In this document: positions 47,197 to 58,989 of the stretch, piece after piece
How the letters are laid out: every line of letters begins with the position of its first letter
How positions within the stretch are numbered: the first letter of the stretch is position 1
Assembly: GCA_951230915.1 (NCBI GenBank)
Contig: OX579636.1
Span: 41,419,912-41,483,911 of the forward strand
Origin: Antitrichia curtipendula
Lineage: Eukaryota > Streptophyta > Bryopsida > Hypnales > Leucodontaceae
Length of the DNA: 64,000 nt
Direction: 5' to 3'
Position numbers and translations under genes: made by a program
Notes under the pieces: model-generated
The model's database searches: none
What the model was told of the DNA's origin: nothing
What the model saw: the letters and a program-made list of their open reading frames with translations, nothing else

Positions 47197-48840
47197 CCTT
47201 CCAAAGGGACCCCTGCCTCAGGGCTAAACAATGTTACGGAGTCAGCTTGAATTCTTGAACGCTGACCTCTTTAATTTGATCGCGGCGAATCGAAATCGCC
47301 ATTCTATTCCCCGGGAATATTAACTGTCGAGCGTGCTCCAGCTACCACGGAAGTGCTGCTGTTTGCTGACTGCCGGATTACGTTTAGCGCGCATGCACTA
47401 GGCTGATTAGGTTGACCATGGCGGCCGTTGTCGAAAGTCAAAAGCCGAACTAATTAAAGGAATTGGATTGACGACTCCATCAGATCGGGGAATAGTAGCC
47501 AGTAGTATGGTGAGTTTTTCGCTGAACAGGATTGGCGTTCTAATGAGGGACCTTATTACTCCATTTCCAGCCCCCAATTTCTTCTATTTGATCCGCAGAC
47601 ACTTGAATGTGACAATCTTGGCAGTGTGAACATGATACATTAACGAACACTACCATCTCAGCAGTACAAACTTGATTTTCCAACCCACTACAGTAGTTGA
47701 TTTCAACAGTTCTAGCCCTTGGGAAAAGATTTCTACATGGTCCAGCAGGTGGTATAGTAAAAAATGAAGGGCAAGGTACTGAGCCCACAATGGCCTTCAG
47801 ATGGTGCATTTGCCAGTTGGCCCTACTGATGAGTAGGTTTTGACAGATTTCTCTGAGCTGTTCACGAACGAGCTGCAATCGATGTTCAGCCGTTCTGTGA
47901 AACTGAAGCTGTTCAATCAGCTTATCAGCTACGTCATCATCTCCTCGTCACATGGGCCAACAGTAGATCATGATGACGCTTTGCTTGGCCGGCTTCTGGC
48001 AAGTTCGCATTGCTAATCCAGAAGACCTGCTACCTAGAATCTTGCGTCTATTGCGTCAAACCTTCACAACATCTCAATCCACATCACATTACCCAGCAAT
48101 GCAATTGGGGCATAACATTCTTGAGGATAAAGGCTTGGTGTCCGTTCTAGAATGGCACTAGAATAATTCAATCTTTTGTGCCGTGGGAGGCAATGGAAAG
48201 CATACGGCAGTCGAGAGCTCCAACAGCTTCCAATCATTTTCAACAGTGCAAAGAGGGTCACAATAATGCGAAGGGGCCCAACCCCTGAAGTACAAGAAAG
48301 TTATGGGTTGTCTTTGGTGGTCATGCATGTAGACAGACTACTTTGTAATTGTTGGGTCAGGAGAATCATCATTTGAACTGCGTTTCAGTTTCACGCATTG
48401 CGTGCAGTTAGTTTAACGCACAAATGCTGATGCAATCCACCCATATGACCTTCTGGCTTAATGTTAAGAGCGTTACCGAGCTTCAGGAATAAATAATTTC
48501 TTATAGTGATGTGCTTTCTTCACATGTTCAAAATGTTAAGACAATACCATGAGCACAGTTCCAAGATTCTACAGTAACTCAAACAACATAGTTCGCTATG
48601 AAAACAAACAAACAAGTTTGGCAGCATCAATGCGACGATAAGTCGCAACGGGCAGGGTTAATAATTACTGTACACACCATCAAGTTCGCAGACCATCTCA
48701 GTTCTCTTAGGGATCAACACAACAGAGCTAGCACTGCTAACCTTGAATTGAGACAGTGAAATTTATTCAAGTCCCAGGCTCCCAGCGCTGCCAAACAGAA
48801 CAAAGCCAGCGACAGAAAACAATGTTCCAAACGTACCAAA
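47197..48840. other. Intergenic, no gene supported
   Basis: Minus-strand and plus-strand ORFs of 60-112 codons at 47,540-48,380 show no motif or splice pattern that I can support. Confidence 0.35.
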
Positions 48841-49484
48841 GGCCTAAGTGGCCGGCAAGCAAATTGATGCAAGCACACTCATTTACAGTCAGGATTCTGC
48901 AGTGAATGCAATAAATTCAGGGCAGACAAGAGGCAAATGTAATCAAGAGATTAATCGAATTCTCATTCAATCAGTATTGCAAGGTGACAAAAAATTTGAC
49001 CGCACATAGTGCAGATCGGGAACATTTGCGATTTCAGAGGTCTCCTCCAGATGCCTCTAGGCTCTATCATTGGATAGCTGTCTTTCTACTACGCAAACTA
49101 ATTCTTCCTCAGGTCTCTGCTTCTAAGTGAAGTGTCCTGAAGTTCGATTCCTTCACTCTACGGCCGGCAGCAATGCAGCCATAGCGTGAAAGTCACAGTA
49201 CTCCCCGCAGCTCATCCGACATCGTGACACAATAGCTACGTCCACGCAGTTGAGTAGAGGCTCCAAACAGGAAGTCTTATGCATCTCGACGATCCCCTGC
49301 CGGGGTAATGCTTGCTCGGCGAATGCACACTTCAAATGTGAGCTGCACAGGAGGCCACACCCGAGCGAGTTGGAGGCCATTGAAGAAGCAGAGTCGCGAA
49401 ATTTACAACTGTGAGTACTTGACACCAGCAGCATCGGCATCACTGTCAATTCGGAAGGACATGGCGACAGAAGCACGCCGTCAC

Positions 49485-49676
49485 TCAATTGCTGCTGCTC
49501 CACGAGAACGAGCGCCGTAGCGACCGGCCAGACACGGCGGAGCGGGCGCCCTGCACCACAGAGCTGAGCGAGTGCAGCAAGCTGCGAGCGATGGCCGCCT
49601 TCACTTGACCTCGCCTGGGTGCGGCCCTTCGCGGCCTGGCCATGGCGCTGCTGCAAACTCCGCGTTGGGCTGCCAT
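49485..49676 (-). CDS. Small basic protein family, subfamily 1 (copy D)
   Basis: 63 aa (MAAQRGVCSSAMARPRRAAP, then RRGQVKAAIARSLLHSLSSV, ending SFSWSSSN). Twelve basic residues and no Asp/Glu. One Trp near the end is shared with C, F, H and I. The segment QVKAAIARSLLHSLSSVV would form an amphipathic helix. A TATA box lies about 220 bp upstream and TACCGCC is nearby (49,881). A second frame over the same DNA is also open for about 190 codons, but it lacks a conserved start. Family not recognised. Confidence 0.62.
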   Translation of the reverse strand: MAAQRGVCSSAMARPRRAAPRRGQVKAAIARSLLHSLSSVVQGARSAVSGRSLRRSFSWSSSN

Positions 49677-49895
49677 CTCGTGCAACGATCTCTGCAAAAA
49701 CAGCGAATGCGCGATAACCAACTGGCAGCACGACTGAGGAGATCTAGAGAGCTTGGCGAGGAGGATCGGCCTAGAAAGAATGCCGCAAGAGTCTGTCAAC
49801 TGGGCAAAGCGAGGAAGATGAAGATCAACTGGCTAGAGAACTCAGAGGACGATCACCAAAATTCTGCGATGGGAACTGGGTACCGCCAGCAAGGG

Positions 49896-49903
49896 CTTTA
49901 TAG
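49896..49903 (-). promoter_or_regulatory. TATA box of copy D (CTATAAAG)
   Basis: It reads CTATAAAGCCC on the minus strand, followed after a short gap by TGGCGGTACCC, a pairing also seen upstream of copy H. Confidence 0.55.
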
Positions 49904-50200
49904 CATTCGGCGCTGAGAGAAGCTGAGCTTGGGCAGCAAGCTTCATCAGGGAGTCAGGGAGACTGATGAGGAGGCCTTCGCTGACGCTTTCACAGTATGT
50001 CAGCTGGCCCACATTCCTATCCTCCAGGACTGTGCCCATTGCCCAAGGGATGGGACGACGGAAGGGTGGCGGTATTTCTGGACCCATTCCCACTGGCAGG
50101 GGCAGAAGGGCAAAACCGGAGATTTTACCGGTATGCCGGTGTCTGTGTGACTGTCTGTGATTCTCTACAGTAGAATTGTGTTTTATACCGCCAAATCATT

Positions 50201-50932
50201 TTTTTTTCTGCACCCCTTCTTCAACATGTGATCTGCTCTGTTGGTAGACCAGTGGCCTGCAATCTGAAGGGCAGTTTAAATATACTCACGTATGAATCAT
50301 TGTGGGACAATATCAACTTTAATTTAGTATTCTGATTTTACAGCCACCATTTCAAAATTTGGGCAAGTACTAGTGAAGTCCTCCATTGGGCTTCATAGAC
50401 TAGCGAGATGACTTTTGAGATGACTTCCGAGAGACTTTGGAGATGGTCTTTAGACTTAAGTCCTCTTTCGAGTCAAGTTTGTCATTAGTCAAAACTAGTT
50501 CTAAATTATTTAATAGTGAAGTGAAGTTTTACCTTGTGCAACGAAACAATTTTGACCATAGGACAAACCAATATGGATATCAGTGTATCCTTTGGGATAT
50601 ATCAATACATACAAACATCTAAGCTTTAGAAGTAGCAAGGAATTGAACTGGTCCCCTACTATGTGTGAAGTGGCCATTACTTGACATTGGGGCACTCAGA
50701 CCCCTTACATCACGCATGCACATGTAATGTACATATTTTCATTTATACCAACCACCTTATGGGAGAGATAGTTGTAAATCACCAATTCTCAATAGCAATC
50801 AAGATCCTAAACATTGCCTCAAAATTATGAACAAATAAAAATGACAATGTTTTCTTCTTCTTTTTTGAATTCATTTTTTTTGTTGGAATGGCAACTTCTT
50901 CATTTGAAATTGCTATTGAGATTTCTACAATC
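50201..50932. other. Intergenic, nothing recognised
   Basis: AT-rich with short ORFs only. Confidence 0.4.
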
Positions 50933-51857
50933 TTAACTCCTAAAGTCACATTATCCCCATAGAGGACAAATGGATTTCAGATAAGTTCTTTTGAGTACAA
51001 TTTTTGTCAAAAAAATTTGAATTATTTGTAATAGAAAAGAAATTATTGATTTTTTGGAAATGTATAATTTTTTATTTTAATCAATGCTTGGGAAAAAAAA
51101 ATTATACTGTAATAAGTCCAAATTTCAACTTACTAAAACACAAAAGAAATCCACAAAAAATTGAAATTAATTTTTAATTTTTTTTTCATAGATTGTATTT
51201 TTGTCCACTACATGGAAGGCTTTGATTCATTCCATTTGGATTTGTGATGTGAAAGTTATAGAACATCTTGTATTGTTGGCAATTAGAGCATCTTCTAGAA
51301 AAAATAATTAGTAGGATTCATTTTTGAGCTCAATTTTCATTTTTTTTCAAAAATAAATGTTGTACAGGGCTAACTTGGATTGTTAGAACAATCTCACGAA
51401 TTGAAATAGTGTGTTCTAATTCCATCTTAGAGCTATTAACAATTTAGTTTCTCCCTCTATTTCATATCTACTTCTAACTTAACAATTTTTTAAAGAATGA
51501 AAATTACGTAATTTTTATTGGATTCTTATTTTAGATTCTCAAATCAGCTCTTCATAACAATTTTTTTGATTCAAAAGTATGCAAAAATTTCAAGTTACAA
51601 GGATTCAAAGTCCCATAAACTAATTTCATACAATGCCAAGAAAACATATTTTCTTCACTTTGAATGCATTTATCTTGCAATCTATGAGCTCAAAGTTCTT
51701 GAAATTTCTTCTCCACATTTTCATACTAATCTATTGTAGGATCCTATGTTTAGATATGCAAAAAATGCCATTAAATTATTTTTTGCTCTTTATACTAGAA
51801 AGGATAGTTTTGAGCAGTTTTTGACAGGAAAAAAAAGGCCTTGAGACTTCAAAGGTT
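50933..51857 (-). repeat. Dispersed repeat, copy 4
   Basis: It starts ttaactcctaaagtca and ends gacaggaaaaaaaaggcctt plus gagact. Internal phrases tgtatttttgtccac and tttgattcattccatttgga match copy 3 near 43,315-43,355. It has no MITE at the site occupied in copy 3. Confidence 0.55.
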
Positions 51858-53460
51858 ATGGCTCAGTCTTACATATATGTTCAACAATCTTCTAGTGAAG
51901 TCACAAGTAAGGTTACATTAGTGATTTGAGGAAAATGCCTTTAGGGGCTTGAATTTCATACACCATAAGTCATATGACAAAGACAAAGAACTTATATTCT
52001 AATTAGTGAGAATTATTGGTTCTAGACAACGGCTACAACAAACGTGAAGAATAAAATCCTACGCAATAATGAACTAATACCACAATACCATAACCATTTG
52101 CACAATTGTTGCTTGTTGTTGGTGTGATGAAAGTGTTAGCAAATCACCCTACTCTAAAGCTTCCTCTAATACAAGGATAAATGATAGAGTTTTCAATACT
52201 TACATAGTGTAATTTTCAAGATAGGAGCACTATTAGAGCACCTTCCAAGAATTCAAACTTAAAAAATGCATAACTAAGTAAAATAAACAAACCCTCATCA
52301 AACCTTTGGGAATTGTCACACCCAAATTCAAAAATTATTCTACTCTATTACCATCACAATTTTTTTTCATATCACAAGAAGCTACTAACAAACATGATAA
52401 TCGAGAGAATTGCAAGTGTGAAAAGGATTGTAGACCACCTTTGGAACTTGTGTAACCCCCGAAGACTTCTTCACCATTCTAGAACTCCATCAACAATTCC
52501 AAACTCTCACATGACGAAAGAAAGGATGACTGTATTGCTGCAAAACGGACCCGTTCTTAAAAAAAAGATCTCTGCTTTCCTAACCAATAGTGTAGTTTTT
52601 CAGCACAGGACGGAACTATTTCTTTTTCTTTCACAAATCAAAAGGAGCTTCCACTCTCACTCTTTTTTTTTCTTTTGGGGTGCAAAAGAAAAAAATAATG
52701 AAAAGAAGCTTCCACTCTTTCATGACGCCCTTTGGGAGACATGAAAGAGATCATGTGCAGCCTGTTACAAGCAGTTGTGTATAACTTTCACTCAAAAACC
52801 CATGGTGGGTGCATTGTCCGTATGTTTCAAAGAACAAAACAAAAACGAAAACCAATATGGTGGGTGGAACTGAACGTCACGCTTTTTTTATTTTACGCTG
52901 GGGTCCAGTGTCACGGCAACTGGACAGTGACGGAGGTACAAAGTACCGTGAAGATATTCGCATACTGAATTTCGCACATGCATATATCGTTTCTTAGTTT
53001 CCAGAAGTTTCAGGGAATGCTGCATTGAAAATTCTCAAACGAAGGCTGACCTGGTCTTTCCGTTTCGACATCTAGAAAAGCATGATAATTGGAATGGTTT
53101 TCTTATCAAGACGTGAACTTGACGTCAAGATCGAGAAGCGTTCAACCAAATTCCTTCCCATGGTAAACGCAGCGAGAAGTGACGAGTGACACATAACCTG
53201 GTTGGGTTTTTGGTTGGCCATGGCGATCCTGGTCGCACTAATTGTGTGATTGTCGTTTATATTCAATTTTCTTAATTCTGGACATTGTAAAGCTTTACGC
53301 TTTTCAGACTCTTTAGGTTTCCTTTCAAAGTGCATCACGTTCAGAACGTGACATTTGGGTACACGATGACAGCAAGATTTCAAAATTCGTCGTTGATTAA
53401 AGTATGAAAACTTAGACTTGTACACGTACGGTTTGAGTGACTTTTTCAAATTAGTGTGAA
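51858..53460. other. Intergenic, no gene supported
   Basis: The 143-codon ORF at 52,313 is Phe/Lys/Ser-rich low-complexity sequence without motifs. I see no gene. Confidence 0.4.
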
Positions 53461-54134
53461 CTGTTGGAAGTTAGCGTGGAGCAACACAAAGGATTTAAGT
53501 GCATTCTATATTCCGTGGAAGCGTTCAGCACAGAAAACTGCACAATGGATTCCGCAAGCGAGGCGCAGCACAATTGGACTATCAATTGCAAGCATTCCAA
53601 GCATCGAGAAACTTTGAAACACACGATGGAATTTCCCCAAAAGCACGAATGTTCAGAAATGAGTGGCCATGATTTCAATTAAATGGGCGTTATACAACAA
53701 GCTTGATCGTTCCACACAAGCTAAGCGTTGGTGAAAGCCGAATCATACAATGTCAAACAAGACATTATCTAAAGAGTTCGCAGCTAAAGTGCGACACGCA
53801 GAAGACGATCATCTTCGAGTCCCTCCGAAGGCCCTCTGGCCGCCATCATCTAGGCGCGATCTCGGTCGATTCTTGAGCTCCAGCTAGCTCTTGATTATAT
53901 GTCTACACGCAGTCTCTTGATCTCCAGAGAAAAATAGTGGCACACTCGAATGGCCCATTAATGAACCCTTGCACTAGTTCAGCATCCCGCGTTGGTGAAA
54001 ACCTTCTCCTTAAAGCGAACGACACTGCCGTGACAACTCCATTGAGTGAATTAATGCCGCCGGGAATGTAAATGTGCAGCTGGAAAAATTGGCTTGAAAT
54101 GAAGCATCGCTCAGATGCACCCCCTTCAGCCACA
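53461..54134 (-). repeat. 3' flank of copy F, shared with copies E and I
   Basis: Phrases such as cgaaggccctctggccgcca, agtctcttgatct and gccgaatcatacaatgtc recur near copy E (45,560-45,770) and, in reverse, after copy I (63,000-63,240). The duplication unit is therefore larger than the coding part. Confidence 0.6.
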
Positions 54135-54335
54135 TCAGCTGCTCTGCCACGAGAACGACGATGACTGGCGCGACAAAACAGAGCCCGCCACCGAGCGCGT
54201 TCTGTACACGACCAAGGAGATGGAGCGCAAAATGGAGCGAGCGATGGCGGCCTTCACTTGGCCTCGCCTGGGTGCTGCCCTCCGCGCACAGCCCATCCCC
54301 CTCCCAGCAACACTGCCTTGATGTCCTGCTGCCAT
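54135..54335 (-). CDS. Small basic protein family, subfamily 2 (copy F)
   Basis: 66 aa (MAAGHQGSVAGRGMGCARRA, APRRGQVKAAIARSILRSIS, LVVYRTRSVAGSVLSRQSSS, FSWQSS). No acidic residues. The ATG at 54,335 is set by the shared N-terminus with G and I; upstream codons in this frame run into the CT microsatellite and are not credible coding. Its TATA box is about 500 bp away because the leader contains the 313-bp microsatellite. Copies G and I have about 440 bp and 190 bp in the same interval. Confidence 0.62.
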   Translation of the reverse strand: MAAGHQGSVAGRGMGCARRAAPRRGQVKAAIARSILRSISLVVYRTRSVAGSVLSRQSSSFSWQSS

Positions 54336-54383
54336 TGCAATGCCTCTTCTCAACACCTGCACGCTGCAATCACTCCGCAAACA

Positions 54384-54700
<317 letters not shown>

Positions 54701-54835
54701 TCAAGAAACACTACTGGCTGGTTGAGCGAAATTCAGATCACAAAAGAACTAAAAGTAGAGCAGATCGCTTGAATTGCGAGAGAGGAGTTGTGATGTGGTG
54801 AAGAATTGGTTGGAGAATGTCACAACTGGGTTGTT

Positions 54836-54843
54836 CTTATAGA
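54836..54843 (-). promoter_or_regulatory. TATA box of copy F (CTATAAGAAC)
   Basis: It reads CCTCTATAAGAAC on the minus strand, identical to the box of copy I. The interval upstream, cttgaactccaagccatc and ctgccttgacc, is also shared with I and G. Confidence 0.6.
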
Positions 54844-54969
54844 GGGGTGATGAGTGGCGCAGTGAATGTGGTGGTGGATTCGTGTTGGTCAAGGCAGTGC
54901 TTGACTGGGAGGGCGTCCAGATGGCTTGGAGTTCAAGCATCTTGATGCTGCATCATTGGGAGGGGCGAC

Positions 54970-55005
54970 GAGAAGGTGGGGGCGAAGGGGCAGGGACAGA
55001 GGGGC
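54970..55005 (-). promoter_or_regulatory. C-rich tract upstream of copy F
   Basis: Plus-strand gtgggggcgaaggggcaggg. Comparable tracts lie upstream of copies E (46,556), G (57,072) and I (62,307, opposite strand, same orientation relative to the gene). This may be a regulatory or quadruplex-forming element. Confidence 0.45.
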
Positions 55006-55695
55006 ATGCAGCCAAGCCACGTTTGTTTTTTTCTGTCACTCTCCTACAATGTAGAAGCAGTTGGCGGTACACTGTTCAACCTCAGATGCTTGTTCCGAAA
55101 TCCGAATATCCTAGTTGGCACTGTTCTCAGCTAGATTCGGTCTCTGTTCTTTTTTTGCCCCCGTCCTCATCAACGCACTGCAAGAAGTAGGGATGCACGG
55201 AAGCTAATTCAATTAGGGCCCTCCGCAGTGATAACACTAAGAGCATCCCCTATGGTCCTTCAAATGGTTACTCATTTTTTAATTCATAACAGAACATTCG
55301 CCAACAAAAGGAACCAGTATTTTAAGCAAAAATTGTGAGCAGGCAGATCGAGATGGTTATCAATCAGGATTCAGCCCTAAGGACCTAAGAATGCCCCTGA
55401 ACTAGATTAGAAACGTCGCATTAGTTAATATAGAGTAAAATTCAAGTAGCAATACAATGAGAACAAATTACAGACAGCTATGGTATGAGCATCCATTATC
55501 GATAGTGTTTGCAAAACCGTCCTATCTACTGGTGGTTGACAGTACGAGGAACCAAAATTTCAAACAGCAGTAGATAGTGACGGTACAAGTCCAAACTCTG
55601 TTGATAATTGGTGCATAAACCATTTACATTCGATCCCAAACACGCCGAAACAGAACGTACCAAGCAATGGAAAACAACACTTCCAGCTAAACATT
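55006..55695. other. Spacer, no gene
   Basis: A TACCGCC-type motif (ggcggtac) occurs near 55,062 as upstream of other copies. The string agagcatcccctatggtc at 55,240 resembles a MITE end but has no partner here. Confidence 0.4.
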
Positions 55696-56303
55696 AGAGT
55701 GGCAAGCAAACAAATTGATGCGAGCACACCCATTCATAGTCAGGATTCCTCTGTGAATGCAAGAAATTCAGGGGAGACAAGACGCAAATGTAGTCAAGAG
55801 AGAAATCAAATTCTCATTCAATCAGGGTTGCAACGGGACAAAAAATTTGAACGCACACAGTGCAGATCGGGAACATTTTGCGCATCCAGAGGCCTCCTCC
55901 AGATGCCTCCAGGCTCTATCATTGGATTGCTGTCTTTCTACTACGCAAACTAATTCTTCCTCAGGTCTCTGCTTCCTAGTCAAGTCTCCCGAAATCGGAT
56001 TCCTTTTCCCTACGGCAGCAATGCAGCCATGGCGTGCAAGTAACTTTAACATCCGCGCAGCTCATTCGTCCACGCAGTCGAGTGCAGATTCCAAAGAGGA
56101 ACTCTTGTACATCTCGAAGCAAAACTGCCTAGCATAAGCAAGCTTCCAAGGTCTTCGAGCTGCACATTCGGCCATAGCCGAGCGCTCGGCAAATCGGGAG
56201 GCCATTCAAGAAGCAGAGTCGCGATATTTACAATTGTGAGTACTCGACACCAGCAGCGCCAACATCATCGCCATTTTTCGCAGAGCAGAAAGCACGCCGG
56301 CAC

Positions 56304-56501
56304 TCAATTGCTGCTGCTCGACGAAAACGAGCGCCGAAGCGACCGGCCAGACACGGCGGAGCGGGCCCCAAGCACCACAGAGGAAAGCGAGTGCAGCAAG
56401 CTGCGAGCGATGGCAGCCTTCACTTGGCCTCGCCTGGGTGCGGCCCTCCGCGCACAGACCATCCCCCTCCCAGCAACACTGCCTTGATGTCCTGCTGCCA
56501 T
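56304..56501 (-). CDS. Small basic protein family, recombinant member (copy G)
   Basis: 65 aa. The first half (MAAGHQGSVAGRGMVCARRA) is that of subfamily 2. From LLHSLSSVVLGARSAVSGRS onwards it is subfamily 1. No acidic residues. The tail reads FSSSSSN, so the Trp found in C, D, F, H and I is lost. The leader holds a triplicated 39-bp unit, and a hairpin MITE sits at the TATA box. It is probably an unequal-crossover or gene-conversion product. Confidence 0.6.
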   Translation of the reverse strand: MAAGHQGSVAGRGMVCARRAAPRRGQVKAAIARSLLHSLSSVVLGARSAVSGRSLRRSFSSSSSN

Positions 56502-56633
56502 TGCAATGCCTCTCCACAACACCTACAAGCTGCAATCACTCCGCAAACAAAGAGAGCGCTCGCTGGTCGAGAGAATGATCAAGAAACACTGGCTAGTTGA
56601 GCGAACTTCAGATCACAAAACAGATTCAAGTTT

Positions 56634-56750
56634 GAGCAGATCGCTTGAATTGCGAGAGAGGAGATGTGGTGTGAGCAGATCGCTTGAATTGCGAGAGAGG
56701 AGATGTGGTGTGAGCAGATCGCTTGAATTGCGAGAGAGGAGATGTGGTGT
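56634..56750. repeat. Three perfect 39-bp tandem units in the leader of copy G
   Basis: Each unit begins gagcagatcgcttgaattgc and ends gatgtggtgt. Starts are at 56,634, 56,673 and 56,712. Copy F has a single similar unit near 54,758. Confidence 0.95.
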
Positions 56751-56809
56751 GGTGAAGAATCGGTTGGATAGTAACACAATTGGGTTTATCGTGAGTTGGG
56801 TTGTTCTTA

Positions 56810-56939
56810 GAGCATCCCCACTCCAACACGGGGAAGCAACACTTCAAATGGTCTGAACCATCGATCTTAGAAGATTTTCTAAGATCAATGGTTCAGACCA
56901 TTTGAAGTGTTGCTTCCCCGTGTTGGAGTGGGGATGCTC
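56810..56939. mobile_element. Tourist-like foldback MITE, 130 bp, TTA duplication
   Basis: The two arms of about 63 bp start GAGCATCCCCACTCCAACAC and pair with one mismatch around a 4-base loop. Flanks are TTA (56,807-56,809) and TTA (56,940-56,942). A 3-bp TTA duplication is typical of PIF/Harbinger-derived MITEs. Copy F preserves the empty site, gttgttcttatagagg. Confidence 0.9.
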
Positions 56940-56945
56940 TTATAG
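56939..56945 (-). promoter_or_regulatory. TATA box of copy G, rebuilt at the MITE border (CTATAAG)
   Basis: The TATA sequence is retained upstream of the MITE because the target duplication TTA is part of it. Transcripts starting downstream would pass through the hairpin. Confidence 0.5.
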
Positions 56946-57160
56946 AGATGAGGGGCAGTGAATGTGGTGGTGGATTTGTGTTGGTCAAGGCAGTTGCTTG
57001 ACTGGAAGGGCCTCCAGAGCTCCAGATGGCTTGGAACTCAAGGTGGTCCATCATTGGGAGGGGCGATGCGAAGGTGGGGGCGAAGGGCGAAGGGGGCAGG
57101 GTGGGCCATGTCAGCCACGTTTGTTTTTCCTGGCACCCACGTACAATTAGAATCATTTGG

Positions 57161-57580
57161 TGGTATTATACTGCTCATCCGAGGTGGCACTGTTTTCAGC
57201 ACTAGATTCGTTTCTGTTCATTTATTGACCCCGTCGTCAATGCAAGATGAATTCAATTAGAGCATTTTGCAGTACTATCCCTAAGAGGCTTTGAATGCCC
57301 TAGAGGATTTGCCAAGAAATGAGATCCTTTATCCCTCACTAATGGGCTTACCACCGCCATGGGGCTATTGCATTCTAATGACTACAGTGATGTGTGGGCT
57401 CTCTCTAGTAAGCCCTTCAAAAGGAAAAGACAAGCGGCAAAATGTTGTCAAGATTGCACGCTTACTCTCTTTCAATGTAGAGTTGGTCGTCTTGCCATCG
57501 TCTGTTTCTTTTTTGAGGAATGAGGTGGTGCGACTTTGAGTTTTAGTGGAGGGGTTCTCATACATGCTTCAAACGCCAAT
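57161..57580. other. Spacer, no gene
   Basis: A 82-codon plus-strand ORF at 57,291 has no recognisable motif. Confidence 0.35.
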
Positions 57581-58620
57581 TAGTTTAGAGGGCCAAAATT
57601 TAACTCACACTACATCAATTTGTCCTAATATTGTATGTTACAAAAAATTAAATTTATAAATGGCATCATTTCTTGCAAGGGAAAAACATTTTTACCTATT
57701 ATATGTATATTGGTACTATTCATGTTGAAGAATCTTCACAAATATCATTGGTAAAAAAATTCCTCTCTAGTTAATCCAAAAAGGATTAAACAATGGATTT
57801 TTTTTGGCAACATAGCAATTTTGGACAACTCACTACAAAAGGAATTTTTCATTTTTTTTCTTTGAAATTTTTACACAACATATGACTAAGAAGAAGCTTT
57901 AAGGTGCTACGATTTTCATTAATTTTGACTACATGGTTAAAAAGTTATTGTATGATATGTAATTTGCATTGTTTATTAGGCAACTCAAAGGTTCATGAAA
58001 TTTCTTTAAAAATCACTTTTAAAAAATAAATAAAAATTGAAATTGGTTTTCTAAATTTATATGTATTTGGAAAGCTTTTAATCATTTCATTTTGGTTAAT
58101 GAGATGAGAACTATGAGGGTTTTTAGTTTATGGGTAGTTATCAAATCTCTATTCTATTATAAACTCTGAAGTCTTTTATTTAACTCAATTTTCAATATTT
58201 TTGAAAAAAATAAAAGCATTGGATGTAGATTGTTTATTACAACATTAAAAACACTGGTATTGGCACTTTTTAATTTCATAACTAAACTCTTAACAATTTT
58301 AGTATTTAAAGTTGTGCTCTACTTCTTTCTACTTACTGTTTTTTTCAAGCATGAATATGAAAATAATTTTTGTTTGAAATTTTTTATAGGTTTTCCCAAT
58401 TTATTTCTTCAACATATTATGGAAGGTAACAAGTTGTAGGATCTACACATTTTTTTGTAAAATTTTTGAAAGATGAAATCTAACCATTTGGAAAGAGTTG
58501 AAAATGTTTGTTTTTCAGGGACTTGATCTTGCAATTGGTAAGGTTTCTTATTTTGAAATTTTATAATTGTAGGTCTGAGTACTAAAGCAGTTTTGGACCT
58601 AAAAACATGGAAAACCTTTG
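57581..58620 (-). repeat. Probable strongly diverged copy of the dispersed repeat
   Basis: Phrases aagcttttaatcatttcatt and gttaatgagatgagaact parallel tttgattcattccatttgga and gtgatgtgaaagtt of copy 4. The ends are not clear. Confidence 0.3.
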
Positions 58621-58989
58621 GAGGTTAAAAGTTATAACCATATGAAAAATCATTTCATAACAAACACTAACACGACAAATCAATAAAATTTGGTGAAGTG
58701 TAGAAAGATTCTAGTATAAACGTCAATTTCGTTAAAATGGCATATGAAATCCGCCACTTTGTCTGAACATCTAGGACAGATATAGATGTAAACCCGCCGA
58801 AGTTCCGGAATGCCGCCATTTTAATGAAATTCACGATTATAACACTTACTCACACTAATTATGCAAATCTTCGTGGTGCCAAAGTTCCTTGTTTTACTAG
58901 AGCCAATAAAAGCTTTAAAAATTAGGAAGAATAATCAAGGGAATGTATTTTTGTATGCATAGTGGATCATATGACCTTTGATAGCTCCT

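Larger units (their letters stand above)
48848..50200 (-). repeat. Duplicated block of subfamily 1, carrying copy D
   Basis: It starts at the phrase gtggccggcaagcaaattga, also at 60,290 and, diverged, near 55,701. It continues through the conserved 3' flank, copy D and its TATA region to a TACCGCCAAATC motif near 50,187. Confidence 0.75.
55696..57160 (-). repeat. Duplicated block carrying recombinant copy G
   Basis: Its left part (3' flank of the gene) matches the subfamily 1 blocks of C, D and H. Its right part (leader, TATA box, promoter and G/C-rich tract) matches subfamily 2, notably F. Confidence 0.75.

Noticed and set aside
52313..52744. 143-codon ORF
   Set aside because: Low-complexity Phe/Lys/Ser-rich sequence in AT-rich DNA, no family features.
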